A stretch of 64,000 nt of DNA from JAEUMG01 sp046349315 (lineage in GTDB: Bacteria > Pseudomonadota > Alphaproteobacteria > Rhizobiales > Aestuariivirgaceae): the NCBI GenBank assembly GCA_046349315.1, contig JAXMCQ010000009.1:1-64000 (forward strand), given 5' to 3'. The notes below the pieces were generated by a model. The model ran no database searches, was not told the origin of the DNA, and saw only the letters and a program-made list of their open reading frames with translations. The translations under genes and the position numbers were made by a program. The stretch's first letter is position 1. Each line of letters begins with the position of its first letter. Shown piece after piece: positions 1 through 8,659 of this stretch.

Positions 1-227
1 ATCTTCCCGCGCGTTATGCTGCCTGAGCGCGGCAGGATTCCCATGATGGTCTGGGCGATCACCGACTTACCGGAACCTGATTCGCCGACCAGTGCGGTGA
101 CCTTGCCGGGGCTGATCCGGAAGCTTGCGGATTTGACAGCATCGATTCGCCCGCCCAACAGCGCGAATGACACGCCCAAATCCTCGATCCGCAGAAGATC
201 GGTTTCTGAATTCGTCGCCGACAACAC
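1..227 (-). CDS. ABC transporter ATP-binding protein, peptide/nickel type (partial)
   Basis: This is the N-terminal part of an ABC importer ATPase; the rest lies beyond the left edge. About 75 residues are readable on the minus strand and contain a clear Walker A motif, GESGSGKS, at about residue 50, followed by the VIAQTIMGILP helix usual in OppD/DppD-type ATPases. An in-frame TAG lies directly upstream at 228-230, so translation starts at GTG 227 or TTG 224. The substrate (oligopeptide, dipeptide or nickel) cannot be told from this fragment. It lies 94 bases downstream of cmk on the same strand and is probably a separate unit. The family call is firm; the function within it is inferred. Confidence 0.75.
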   Translation of the reverse strand, partial: MLSATNSETDLLRIEDLGVSFALLGGRIDAVKSASFRISPGKVTALVGESGSGKSVIAQTIMGILPRSGSITRGK

Positions 228-321
228 TACCGTCCTTGCGGGCTCATGCGCCCTGCTTCCCCTAGAGCGAGCGGAACACTAGCCGACGCTTCCGCGCCTG
301 CCTAGTCCGAGTGATGGCGGT

Positions 322-957
322 TCAAGCTGAACGTTTTGCGACACGGGAGTCGACATAGCGGATGGCTGCGGCAACCGAAGCGTCGATGTCAAGCGTGCTG
401 GTGTCGAGAATGAAGGCGTCTGCGGCGGGCACCAGCGGCGCAAAGCTGCGGCTTCTGTCGCGTTGATCGCGTTCATGAATATCTGCGAGTACCGCTGCAT
501 AGGCGACGGTTTCGCCACGTTCGGCAAGCTCAAGCGTTCGGCGTCGGGCGCGCTCTTCGGGCGAGGCGGTGACGAAGATTTTCGCTTCAGCCGCGGGACA
601 CACGATGGTTCCAATGTCGCGCCCATCGAGCACGGTACCTGGTTTTCGCGCCGCAAAAGCACGCTGGAGGTCGAGCAGCGCAGCGCGGACAGAGGGAATT
701 GCGGCGACGATCGAGGCTGCCTGGCCGACCTTCTCGTCGCGCAAGGAATCGGCACCGAAGCATTGTGGATTGAGCCGTTCGGCCGCGGCGGTAGCAGCTT
801 CCGGATCGCGCGGATCGGCTCCGCTTGTCAGTACCGCGAGCCCCACCATGCGGTAGAGCGAGCCCGTATCGAGGAAATGGAAGCCGTAATGTGCCGCCAG
901 GGCCCGCGCCAGCGTGCCTTTGCCCGCCGCCGCCGGCCCGTCGACGGCTATGATCAT
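322..957 (-). CDS. cmk: Cytidylate kinase
   Basis: Cmk phosphorylates CMP and dCMP with ATP in pyrimidine nucleotide salvage, in the cytoplasm. The 211-aa product has the usual length. It opens with the P-loop GPAAAGKGTLA at residues 7-17, followed by LDTGSLYRMVG in the nucleotide-binding region and LDGRDIGTIV near residue 110, all typical of bacterial CMP kinases. Its ATG overlaps the aroA stop by four bases (ATGA), so the two genes are co-transcribed and probably translationally coupled. The aroA-cmk pair is conserved in alphaproteobacteria. The rpsA gene that often follows cmk in this group is not present here; an ABC transporter gene follows instead. Confidence 0.95.
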   Translation of the reverse strand: MIIAVDGPAAAGKGTLARALAAHYGFHFLDTGSLYRMVGLAVLTSGADPRDPEAATAAAERLNPQCFGADSLRDEKVGQAASIVAAIPSVRAALLDLQRAFAARKPGTVLDGRDIGTIVCPAAEAKIFVTASPEERARRRTLELAERGETVAYAAVLADIHERDQRDRSRSFAPLVPAADAFILDTSTLDIDASVAAAIRYVDSRVAKRSA

Positions 958-2390
958 TTGCCCTCGGAGGAGGAGATCCGCGCCCCGAGCCCGTTCATGA
1001 GACCGGTAAAGTCGGGAAAGCTGGTGGCGATCATGCGGCCGTCATCGACGGTCGTGTAGATGCGGGCACCTAGCCCCATGACCAGGAACGACATGGCGAT
1101 GCGGTGATCGAGATGGGTGGTGACCTTGCCGCCGCCGGGCGCCCCGCCCCCCATCACTTCAAGCCAGTCGGGGCCTGCCTGCGACAATACGCCATTGGCG
1201 GTAAGCCCGGCCTGGATGGCCGCCAATCGGTCGCTTTCCTTTACCCGCAATTCGGCGAGGCCCTCCATGCGCGTCGAGCCCTCGGCGAAAGCCGCGGCAA
1301 CGGCAAGAACGGGAAATTCATCGATCATCGAGGGCGCGCGAGCGGCCGGAACCCGGACCGCCTTGAGCCGCGAGGTCTTGACCGCGAGATCCCCGACCTC
1401 TTCGCCGCCGGACGTGCGCTTGTCATGGATTTCGATATGCGCGCCCATTTCCAGCAATGTCTCGATGAGCCCAAGCCGGGTCGGATTGAGCATCACATTC
1501 TCGATGGTGAGGGCCGAGCCGGGGGTAATCAGTGCTGCAACCAATGGGAAGGCGGCCGAGGACGGATCGCCTGGAATGGTCAGATCCTGACCTTTGAGTT
1601 CATGCTGGCCCTCAACCGAAATATGCCGGCCATCGGCATGGTCTTCGCTCGAAATCCTGGCGCCGAAGGCCTTCAGCATCCGCTCGGTATGATCGCGCGT
1701 CGGGACCGGCTCGATGACGGTGGTGCGGCCGGGCGTATTGAGGCCGGCGAGCAGCACCGCCGACTTGACCTGGGCTGAGGGCACGGGAAGCGTGTAGGTG
1801 ATCGGAACTGCGTTCTTGGCACCATGGATGGTAAGTGGCAGGCGGTTGCCTTCGGAGGCCTCGAATCGCGCCCCGATCTTCTCCAGGGGCTCGATGACCC
1901 GGCCCATTGGGCGCCGCGATAGCGAGGCATCGCCAATGCACCGCGCGGTCAGCGGCGTCGAGGCCATGAGCCCGAGGCATAGCCTCACGCCTGTTCCGGC
2001 ATTGCCGAAGTCGAGTGGCGCTTCGGGACTGGTCAGTCCGGCAACGCCCACGCCCCTGACATGCCAGGCGCCATCGGCACCGGTCGTCACCTTGGCTCCG
2101 AGCGCGTCCATGGCCCGTGCCGTAGCCAGCACATCGTCGGATTCGAGCAGGCCTCTTATGCGCGTTTCGCCGATCGAAATGGCGCCCAGCATCAAGGCGC
2201 GGTGCGACATCGACTTGTCGCCGGGCACGCGAATCCGCCCCTTAAGGCCTTGGGTTTTGCGGGAAATCAGGGGCTGAAGATCGCCGGACAAGGGGGTGAC
2301 TTTCTGTGAGTCTGGAAGCGTGGCGCCTCCTAACACGGCCGCAATCTTCCTGTCACCTTTGGTTTTGACAAGCCCCTTGCCGCGTGGCAT
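954..2390 (-). CDS. aroA: 3-phosphoshikimate 1-carboxyvinyltransferase (EPSP synthase)
   Basis: AroA joins phosphoenolpyruvate to shikimate 3-phosphate, the sixth step of the shikimate pathway for aromatic amino acids. The sequence shows the substrate-binding GDKSMSHRALM near the N-terminus, GNAGTGVRLCLG, the KESDRLAAI motif and DHRIAMSF near the C-terminus. From ATG 2390 the protein is 478 aa, about 30 residues longer than usual; the first 38 or so are a basic, non-conserved extension, and TTG 2402 or a downstream TTG are alternative starts. The stop overlaps the cmk start by ATGA. The gene is divergent from the FYDLN-acid protein gene, with only about 45 bases between the starts. Function is secure; the exact start is not. 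Confidence 0.93.
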   Translation of the reverse strand: MPRGKGLVKTKGDRKIAAVLGGATLPDSQKVTPLSGDLQPLISRKTQGLKGRIRVPGDKSMSHRALMLGAISIGETRIRGLLESDDVLATARAMDALGAKVTTGADGAWHVRGVGVAGLTSPEAPLDFGNAGTGVRLCLGLMASTPLTARCIGDASLSRRPMGRVIEPLEKIGARFEASEGNRLPLTIHGAKNAVPITYTLPVPSAQVKSAVLLAGLNTPGRTTVIEPVPTRDHTERMLKAFGARISSEDHADGRHISVEGQHELKGQDLTIPGDPSSAAFPLVAALITPGSALTIENVMLNPTRLGLIETLLEMGAHIEIHDKRTSGGEEVGDLAVKTSRLKAVRVPAARAPSMIDEFPVLAVAAAFAEGSTRMEGLAELRVKESDRLAAIQAGLTANGVLSQAGPDWLEVMGGGAPGGGKVTTHLDHRIAMSFLVMGLGARIYTTVDDGRMIATSFPDFTGLMNGLGARISSSEGK

Positions 2391-2436
2391 GGGAGCCCCC
2401 AAATCCGAACATTAAACCGGTCCTAGAGGATTAACC

Positions 2437-2859
2437 GTGGTCAAACCTGAACTCGGAACCAAGCGCACGTGCCCGTCCTGCGCCTCGCGGTTCTACGATT
2501 TGTTGAAGAATCCGATTGTCTGCCCCAAATGCGGGGTCACCTTCATCGCCGCGACGCTGCTCCCCTCCAAGAGCGACATGCCGGCACCGGCCCCGGCGCC
2601 CAAGCCGCGCGAGGTCGAGAAGGATCCCGAGGAGACCGCGGATGTTGAATTGGTCAGCCTCGAGGAGGTCGAGGAGCCCGGCCAGGACGACGAAACGGCG
2701 GCGATCGAGGATGTCGATCTCGGCGAGGAAGCCGATGACGGCGATGCCGAAGATAGCGACGCCTTTCTCGAGGAAGAGGAAGAAGATGGCGGCGATGTTT
2801 CGGGCCTCCTGGATGGTGGTCCCTCGCCCACCGGCAAGGAAGACGAAGAAGAGGTCTGA
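2437..2859 (+). CDS. FYDLN acid domain protein (TIGR02300 family)
   Basis: This small cytoplasmic protein belongs to an alphaproteobacteria-specific family of unknown function. The 140-aa sequence starts with a zinc-ribbon-like half: CPSC at about residues 12-15, the family motif RFYDLLKNP, then CPKCG at about 31-35. The C-terminal two thirds are low complexity and extremely acidic, with long runs of Glu and Asp, as is usual in the family. It sits between aroA (divergent) and a tRNA-Ala (downstream, same strand), an arrangement conserved in related genomes. The four cysteines suggest one bound zinc. No biochemical role is known to me; the family call itself is confident. Confidence 0.9.
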   Translation: MVKPELGTKRTCPSCASRFYDLLKNPIVCPKCGVTFIAATLLPSKSDMPAPAPAPKPREVEKDPEETADVELVSLEEVEEPGQDDETAAIEDVDLGEEADDGDAEDSDAFLEEEEEDGGDVSGLLDGGPSPTGKEDEEEV

Positions 2860-2961
2860 GCCAAGAGGTCCGCTTGCGGGCTTCGGAAGTTTTGCTTGAT
2901 TGTTGACCGGCGCGGACCTAGGTTCCGCGCCGCCCGACGGGGCCGCAAGGCCTGTCGCAAT

Positions 2962-3037
<76 letters not shown>

Positions 3038-3567
3038 CCCACTCCTTGAAAACTGCTTTTTTGTGCGGCACATAACTCTTTCGGCAATTGCCGAGGGTTA
3101 GCCACTCGCTTTAGATTTCTAAAGTCTCTTCGGCGCTGGGTAGCGAGGATTGGCGGTTAGAATCCGCAAAAGCCTCCGGCAGAAAAATTCTGTTTCCAGA
3201 AACGAGCCCTGGCATTCGCCGGAGACTGCTTCGACTTGGGAAAGTGACTGGGTTGTCTCGGGCGATGCCGAGTGCGCGGTGCTGCTCGGCCTAGACGGCC
3301 GGTAACTCCATCAATCGTGTCAGTCCGGGTCCGCGTGGCAGGTCGCCCTCGACCACCGCTTAGACGACGTTCGGCGCCGGGAACGCGGGGAGAGGGCTAA
3401 GCTAGCGGTTCGCTCGCTGGTCGAGCAACTGATCAAGCCGGACCATGCCTTTGTGAATCGCCTTTTGGGAGGCAAGCGCGATTCTCGAATATGCACATGG
3501 GATATTTCAAATTGACCTTTGTTCCAAAAAATGACTGTCTGGCCGGCGGTCCAATGGGAGGGAATCC
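3038..3567 (+). other. 530-base non-coding stretch with several hairpins
   Basis: No convincing gene is visible. Short perfect hairpins occur: the palindrome CGGCAATTGCCG at about 3082, CTTTAGA-tt-TCTAAAG at 3109-3124 and CTCGG-N6-CCGAG near 3258. Bases 3152-3168 resemble the T arm of the adjacent tRNA-Ala (14 of 17 identical). An open frame without ATG at 3306-3515 could be a gene remnant. The last 20 bases carry the ribosome-binding site GGGAGGGAA of the sugar permease. The stretch may mark an old insertion boundary behind the tRNA. Confidence 0.5.
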
Positions 3568-4602
3568 ATGAGCGATGCCGAGGCCCGCGAGGAGCAGCAC
3601 CGCGCGAGCACGGCCCGAAGTGTTCCGCTCGGCTCAACGGGCAGTGGGATAAAATCGACGTTGCGCGCGATTAGCGGCATGGAAGGGTTCGGAGTCGTAG
3701 CCGCAATGCTCGGACTCTGCCTGTTCCTCACGCTCACGACCGACACTTTCATGACCCAGAACAATCTGGTCTCCGTCCTCCGCCAGTCTTCCTATATCGG
3801 CATCATGGCGGTCGGGATGGTCTTCGTGATTTCAATGGGTGATATCGACCTGTCGGTCGGTGCTCTGCTGATGTTCACATCCGTCACAATGTCGGTGATG
3901 TTCCGTGAAGGATTTCATCCCGCCCTCATCATCCCTGCCGGGATCTTGCTGGCGACCCTTTGCGGGCTGGTCAACGGAGTTCTCGCGGTCGCACTGCGGA
4001 TTCCAACAATCATCATCACGCTCGGCACACTCAGCGTCTACCGTGGCCTCGGTCTGTTCGTGTCTGGAGGCTCGCCTGTGTCCGGATACGACCAAACAGG
4101 TTGGTTTTTCAGCGTCGTGGGTTCGCGTTTCCTTGGTATCTGGATGAGCGTGTGGGCCATGTTCGCCGTCGCCATACTCGGCTGGTTCCTGTTTAACCAC
4201 ACCGCATTTGGCCGCCGCGTCCAGGCCATCGGGAGCAATCGCCAAGCTGCGCACTATGCCGGTATCCGGGTCAATCGCTATCGGATCATGGTCATGGCGC
4301 TGATGGGGTTCATTGTCGGAGTCGCGGCAGTCATGCTGCTCGCCTTTCAGCGTGGCGGCAATCCGGCGAGCGGGCCAGGACAGGAACTCTACGTGATCGC
4401 CGCAACCATCATCGGCGGAACAGCACTCACCGGAGGTTCGGGTTCGGTCATTGGTGCGGTTGTCGGAGCCATAATTGTCTGGCTGATCCAGAACGGCCTG
4501 GTGCTGCTTGGCATCGACACGGCTTGGGCTACAGTCTCGACCGGGTCTGTCATCATTCTTGCCGTCGCACTCGACTACCTGATCAAACGCCGTCCAAGCT
4601 AG
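3568..4602 (+). CDS. Sugar ABC transporter permease, RbsC/XylH type
   Basis: An inner-membrane permease of the CUT2 (ribose/xylose-like) carbohydrate importers, 344 aa, the normal length. After a hydrophilic N-terminus of about 40 residues come eight to ten hydrophobic segments. Diagnostic stretches are MGDIDLSVGALL in the first third, the loop FGRRVQAIGSNRQAA that contacts the ATPase, and GGTALTGGSGSV near the C-terminus. A strong Shine-Dalgarno, GGGAGGGAA, precedes the ATG. It is first in a cluster with a periplasmic binding protein and a double ATPase, an unusual order for this family. The sugar cannot be told from sequence, and no sugar-processing enzyme lies in the cluster. Confidence 0.9.
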   Translation: MSDAEAREEQHRASTARSVPLGSTGSGIKSTLRAISGMEGFGVVAAMLGLCLFLTLTTDTFMTQNNLVSVLRQSSYIGIMAVGMVFVISMGDIDLSVGALLMFTSVTMSVMFREGFHPALIIPAGILLATLCGLVNGVLAVALRIPTIIITLGTLSVYRGLGLFVSGGSPVSGYDQTGWFFSVVGSRFLGIWMSVWAMFAVAILGWFLFNHTAFGRRVQAIGSNRQAAHYAGIRVNRYRIMVMALMGFIVGVAAVMLLAFQRGGNPASGPGQELYVIAATIIGGTALTGGSGSVIGAVVGAIIVWLIQNGLVLLGIDTAWATVSTGSVIILAVALDYLIKRRPS

Positions 4603-4704
4603 GCTCGTCCTGAACGATTGCAAACGAGAGGAATTGATCGACACCGGAAAGACAGAGACTGGTTTGCGAGAGACGCTTGCCATTTGGTTTTTATGGGAGG
4701 ACCA

Positions 4705-4785
4705 ATGCATGACACGCTGAAGCACGCAGGAAACGTGAACGAGATGAAGAAAACAGAAAACGTAGCCCAGGAGTATCACGCATGA
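4705..4785 (+). CDS. Possible 26-aa leader peptide upstream of the binding protein
   Basis: A short reading frame preceded by GGGAGG four bases before its ATG. It encodes a hydrophilic 26-residue peptide beginning MHDTLKHAG and ending AQEYHA. Its TGA overlaps the ATG of the following binding-protein gene in an ATGA quartet, the usual sign of translational coupling. The binding-protein gene also has its own AGGAG eight bases before its start, so coupling may be optional. It lies in the 179-base gap between permease and binding protein. I know of no matching family; it may be a leader that tunes binding-protein synthesis, or chance. Confidence 0.4.
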   Translation: MHDTLKHAGNVNEMKKTENVAQEYHA

Positions 4786-5840
4786 GACGTAAATTGATTT
4801 CCAGACTCGCCGTCATCGCCGCGGTGTTGCTGTCTGTGATGCAGATATCGGCCGGCATAACGGCCGCACAGGACAAGAAGCTCAGGATCGCGTATGTTTT
4901 GCACGGCCTGAACGACTTCACCCAGACCATCAAGGAAGGCGCCTTGGATGCAGGCGCCGATCTGGGCGTCACGGTCGACGTCTTCGGCGAAGCCGGTTTC
5001 GACGTCCCAACCCATATCGCCTTCATGGAATCCGCGATTCAGGCAAAGTACGACGCCATCGCCCTCATCCCGAATGGTGGCGACCCATGGAACACGGTGA
5101 TCCAGACCGCGACCGAAGCCGGAATCCCTCTTGCCGCTTCCAACAATATTGCGATCGGCTCCAAGCTCGACTTGTGGGTGGGCCAGGATGAATACAAGTC
5201 CGGTGTTCTGTTGGGGCAGGAAATTCTGAAACAACTGACTGCCAAGGATGTCAAATCCGGGAAGATCGTGATCGGCTCGTGCTTTCCCGGTAACCCGGTA
5301 TTGGATGCACGCTCCAAGGGTCTCCACTCTGTCTTGGACCCGGCCGGCTATACATTGACGGAAGACAGGGACACGAAGCTCGACAACACCGAAAACTATA
5401 ATATCTGGGACAGTCTTGCGACGGCCAATCCTGATTCAGTGGCCATGGTGGGCCTGTGTTCGCTTGACCCGCCCAATATCGGCCAGGTCAAGGAACGCGG
5501 CGGCTACGGATGGCTCGGGGCTGGATATGATCTCGAAACACCGACCCTTGAGGCGATCTCGAAGGGTTTCATCGGCGTATCCGCCGGTCAGCAGCCCTAT
5601 CTGCAGGGTTACCTGCCGGTTCGTGCGTTGGTCGAAGAACTCAAGTCCGGCCAGAAAATCTCGGGGTGGCTGGAGGTCCCGACTGATATCGTGACTGGCG
5701 CCAACGTCGAAGAGTTCAAGCCGCGGGAGGCTGATGCCGCTGTTCAGAAGGCATTCTACGCAAAGTACATGGCCGAGCACTTTGCCGATTTGGCCAAAAG
5801 CGCGCGTCCTTATGACGATCTGAAGCAGCCTCCCAAGTAA
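4782..5840 (+). CDS. Periplasmic sugar-binding protein of ABC transporter, RbsB-like
   Basis: The substrate-capturing subunit of the ribose-type importer, exported to the periplasm. The 352-aa precursor begins with a Sec signal peptide of about 29 residues (MRRKLISRLAVIAAV..., likely cleaved near TAAQ-DK). The mature part has the type I periplasmic-binding fold signature: KLRIAYVLHGLND at the start, FMESAIQAKYDAIALIPNGGDPW, then EAGIPLAASNN. It follows the permease and precedes the ATPase. A stem-loop directly behind the gene (5859-5884) probably stabilises its mRNA, as the binding protein is normally needed in excess. The ligand is unknown. Confidence 0.88.
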   Translation: MRRKLISRLAVIAAVLLSVMQISAGITAAQDKKLRIAYVLHGLNDFTQTIKEGALDAGADLGVTVDVFGEAGFDVPTHIAFMESAIQAKYDAIALIPNGGDPWNTVIQTATEAGIPLAASNNIAIGSKLDLWVGQDEYKSGVLLGQEILKQLTAKDVKSGKIVIGSCFPGNPVLDARSKGLHSVLDPAGYTLTEDRDTKLDNTENYNIWDSLATANPDSVAMVGLCSLDPPNIGQVKERGGYGWLGAGYDLETPTLEAISKGFIGVSAGQQPYLQGYLPVRALVEELKSGQKISGWLEVPTDIVTGANVEEFKPREADAAVQKAFYAKYMAEHFADLAKSARPYDDLKQPPK

Positions 5841-5858
5841 GTATAAGCATCAACGCGA

Positions 5859-5884
5859 CTCTCCCTCCCGACAGGGAGGGAGAG
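5859..5884 (+). terminator. Intra-operon stem-loop after the binding-protein gene
   Basis: A perfect 11-bp inverted repeat, CTCTCCCTCCC and GGGAGGGAGAG, with a four-base loop, lies 19 bases after the binding-protein stop. No T-run follows, so it is not a standard rho-independent terminator. It more likely blocks 3' exonucleases or partly attenuates transcription into the ATPase gene, a known arrangement behind periplasmic binding-protein genes. Confidence 0.6.
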
Positions 5885-5909
5885 AGCAAGGCAGATCGCG
5901 ATCGGCCAG

Positions 5910-7508
5910 ATGGCATCGGCAACTACCGGCAAGCCGGAAATGATCCGCGTCGAACACATCAGCAAGCGGTTCGGCGGGGTCAATGCGTTGCGCAATGTCT
6001 CGGTCGCGATTGCGAAGGGTGAGATCCATGCTCTCGTCGGCGAAAACGGCGCCGGCAAATCAACCCTGATGAAAATCATGGCTGGGATCTACCAGCCCGA
6101 CAGCGGACAAATATTTCTTCGCAACGAACCCGTCTCGCTCAACTCCCCTCTCGAGGCCCGCCAAGCCGGCGTCAGCATCGTATCCCAGGAACTTGCACTT
6201 TTCCCGCATCTTTCGATCACCGCCAACATCTTCGCAAATCGCGAGATATCGACGGCCGGCGTGCTCGACAAGCGTAAGATGACCGAGGAGGCCCGTCAGG
6301 TCCTGACGGACATGGGCGTACATCTCGATCCGTCACGGACGGTTGGCTCCCTCGCAGTTGGAGAGCGGCAACTCGTCGAAATCGCCAGAACCTTCCACCA
6401 GCAGTCCGACATTATCATCATGGACGAGCCAAACTCCGCCCTGAATGCTCACGAGTCTGAGCGGCTTTTCGAAATCCTGCGCGGTCTGCGCGATCGTGGT
6501 CTTACCATCATCTACGTCTCGCACCGCCTTGAGGAAGTATTCTCGATTTGCGACCGGATCACTGTCATTCGCGATGGCCAATACCAGGGAACCTGGGCGA
6601 CCGGCGAAACCACCATTCCAAAGATAATCACCCAGATGGTTGGCCGGCGGATCGAGGAATCGTTCCCTGCCCGCCGTCCGTTGCCGGGCGACGCACCCGC
6701 CGTCCTCAGCGTCAAGAATCTTGCCGCCGAGCCATCCCTAAAGGACGTAAGTTTCGAACTCCGCGCCGGCGAAATCCTGGGATTTGCCGGGCTTGAAGGC
6801 TCCGGCATAGATGAAATTTTCGACGTCCTGTTCGGCCTTCGCAGAGCAACCTCCGGATTGATCGCATACTCCGATGGCCGGCCGGCGCCGGCTTCGCCAT
6901 TCGAGGCGATCAAACAGAGGCTCGCCCTGGTGCCGGCGAATCGCCGCGACGAGGGCCTGCTGACCTCTTGGTCGATCCGATACAATGCAAGCTTGCCCGT
7001 TCTCGACCGGTTGCTCTTCGCGCTGGGAGTCATTGATCTCAAGGCCGAAGGGAGAATGGCCCGTGACTACGTCAAACGCTTGAACATCGTTACGGATAGC
7101 ATCGACAAACGCGTCGTTAACCTCAGCGGAGGCAACCAGCAGAAAGTCGTACTTGCCAAATGGATGGCAACTGGCCCGATCGTGCTGCTGCTGAACGACC
7201 CGACCCGCGGCGTGGACGTGGGCGCCAAGGCCGAGATCTATCAGCTCTGCGCCGAACTTGCGGCGGGCGGGATGGCCTTGCTGTTCACCTCATCGGAAAT
7301 CGAGGAAACGATCGGGCTCTGCGATCGTGTCCGGATCATGTTCCGGGGCAAGTCAATTCGCGAGTTCCAGAAAGGCGAAGCTACCAAGGTCGATGTCGCA
7401 TTGTGGGTCTCTGGAGGGGACAACACCAGTCTCCACTATGACGGCGATTCTAATCGCGTGACGGACCTATCCCCTCCAGACTCTTGCGCGGCGCGAAGTG
7501 AATATTGA
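5910..7508 (+). CDS. Sugar ABC transporter ATP-binding protein, RbsA type
   Basis: A double-domain ATPase that powers the CUT2-type importer. Domain 1 has Walker A GENGAGKST at about residue 46, a signature region SLAVGERQLVEIAR and IIIMDEPNSAL. Domain 2 has a degenerate Walker A (GLEGSGID), as is usual in RbsA-like proteins, with the signature LSGGNQQKVVLAKWMA and DPTRGVDVGAKAEIY. The length, 532 aa, exceeds the usual 500 or so because of a tail of about 28 residues after WVSGGD that does not look like the family. The start could be ATG 5910 or the in-frame ATG at 5940. It is the last gene of the cluster. Confidence 0.9.
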   Translation: MASATTGKPEMIRVEHISKRFGGVNALRNVSVAIAKGEIHALVGENGAGKSTLMKIMAGIYQPDSGQIFLRNEPVSLNSPLEARQAGVSIVSQELALFPHLSITANIFANREISTAGVLDKRKMTEEARQVLTDMGVHLDPSRTVGSLAVGERQLVEIARTFHQQSDIIIMDEPNSALNAHESERLFEILRGLRDRGLTIIYVSHRLEEVFSICDRITVIRDGQYQGTWATGETTIPKIITQMVGRRIEESFPARRPLPGDAPAVLSVKNLAAEPSLKDVSFELRAGEILGFAGLEGSGIDEIFDVLFGLRRATSGLIAYSDGRPAPASPFEAIKQRLALVPANRRDEGLLTSWSIRYNASLPVLDRLLFALGVIDLKAEGRMARDYVKRLNIVTDSIDKRVVNLSGGNQQKVVLAKWMATGPIVLLLNDPTRGVDVGAKAEIYQLCAELAAGGMALLFTSSEIEETIGLCDRVRIMFRGKSIREFQKGEATKVDVALWVSGGDNTSLHYDGDSNRVTDLSPPDSCAARSEY

Positions 7509-7645
7509 TGTTATGCTAACGTGCGCGCGATCATGTCAGTCACGCGACGAGCGTTGAAGTTCTATTTTAGTACGTGAGCCACCGCTCTTCTGGGTCGTCT
7601 AGCGATATGCCAGAAGATTTGACGCCGCATTGGCGCCTGGTTCGA

Positions 7646-8659
7646 CTAGAAGCCCTCGAGTACCACCTTACCCTTCGCGCGGCCCGTTTCGATCAGCGCA
7701 TGGGCGCGCATGAGGTTCGCTGCGTTGATCGGCTTCAGGACTTCGCTCAAGGTCGTGCGAATCCTGCCATTGTCCACAAGGCGCGCGACCTCGTTGAGGA
7801 GTGCCCCTTGCTCGTGAATATCAGCGGTCGAATAGAGGGACCGTGTGAACATGAGTTCCCAGTGAACCGACACTGATTTTCGTTTGAACGGCATGATGTC
7901 GAGGATCTTGGGATCGTCGATCAGGCCGAAGCGGCCCTGCGGCGCGATCAGCGTGACGATCTCGGCCAGATGCTGCTGGGTCTGGGTCGTCGAAAACACG
8001 AAAGCCGGTTCCCCGATTCCCAGCGCTTTGATTTCTTCGGCGAGCGGCTTTGCATGATCGATGACGTGATGAGCGCCGAGGTTTCGCACCCAGTCCCGGG
8101 TTTCGGATCGCGAAGCCGTGGCGATCACCGTCATATCGCTCAAGGCCCGCACGAGCTGAATGGCGATTGAGCCGACGCCGCCTGCGCCGCCAATGATGAG
8201 GATGGCATTGGCGGCACCGGGAACCGGCCGTCGGATGTCGAGCCGGTCGAACAGCATTTCCCATGCGGTGATCGCCGTGAGCGGCAAGGCGGCGGCTTCG
8301 GCATCGCTCAATGTCTTTGGCCTGCGGCCGACGATCCTGGCATCGACCAGATGAAACTGGCTGTTGGTTCCGGGCCGTGCGATGGAGCCCGCATAATAGA
8401 CCTCGTCACCGATCTTGAATTCAGTGACGGCGTTCCCCGTCTCCACCACCCGTCCGACCGCATCCCAGCCGAGGACCTTCCATTCGCCAGGCGCCAGCGT
8501 CTCGCGGGTACGCACTTTTGTGTCGACCGGATTGACCGAGACCGCTTTGACCTCGACCAGAATGTCGTGCTCTTGCGGCGCGGGGCGCGGCAGGTCGATA
8601 TCCTCGAGCGCATTGGCGCGGGTGATTGGCCCTGCAGTCTTGTATCCAACGGCTCTCAT
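7646..8659 (-). CDS. Zinc-type alcohol dehydrogenase-like / quinone oxidoreductase family protein
   Basis: A medium-chain dehydrogenase/reductase of the NADPH:quinone oxidoreductase-like branch (the zinc-free group despite the family name), 337 aa from ATG 8659. The N-terminal GroES-like domain contains EVKAVSVNPVDTKVR and GWDAVGRVVETG; the nucleotide-binding domain contains IIGGAGGVGSIAIQLVRAL near residue 155. The structural-zinc cysteines of true alcohol dehydrogenases are absent. It probably reduces quinones or alpha,beta-unsaturated carbonyls. It is divergent from an HxlR-family regulator 106 bases away, a pairing often seen for such enzymes in responses to electrophiles. A TTG at 8680 would add seven residues but is less likely. 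Confidence 0.88.
   Translation of the reverse strand: MRAVGYKTAGPITRANALEDIDLPRPAPQEHDILVEVKAVSVNPVDTKVRTRETLAPGEWKVLGWDAVGRVVETGNAVTEFKIGDEVYYAGSIARPGTNSQFHLVDARIVGRRPKTLSDAEAAALPLTAITAWEMLFDRLDIRRPVPGAANAILIIGGAGGVGSIAIQLVRALSDMTVIATASRSETRDWVRNLGAHHVIDHAKPLAEEIKALGIGEPAFVFSTTQTQQHLAEIVTLIAPQGRFGLIDDPKILDIMPFKRKSVSVHWELMFTRSLYSTADIHEQGALLNEVARLVDNGRIRTTLSEVLKPINAANLMRAHALIETGRAKGKVVLEGF

Noticed and set aside
3080..3180. A possible second tRNA or tRNA pseudogene
   Set aside because: A T-arm-like segment and an anticodon-like hairpin are present, but the anticodon loop has six bases and no acceptor stem can be formed.
3306..3515. A 69-codon open frame without ATG in the gap after tRNA-Ala
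   Set aside because: Part of it (AVRSLVEQLIKPDHAFVNRL) looks protein-like, but there is no start codon, ribosome-binding site or recognisable family; at most a remnant.
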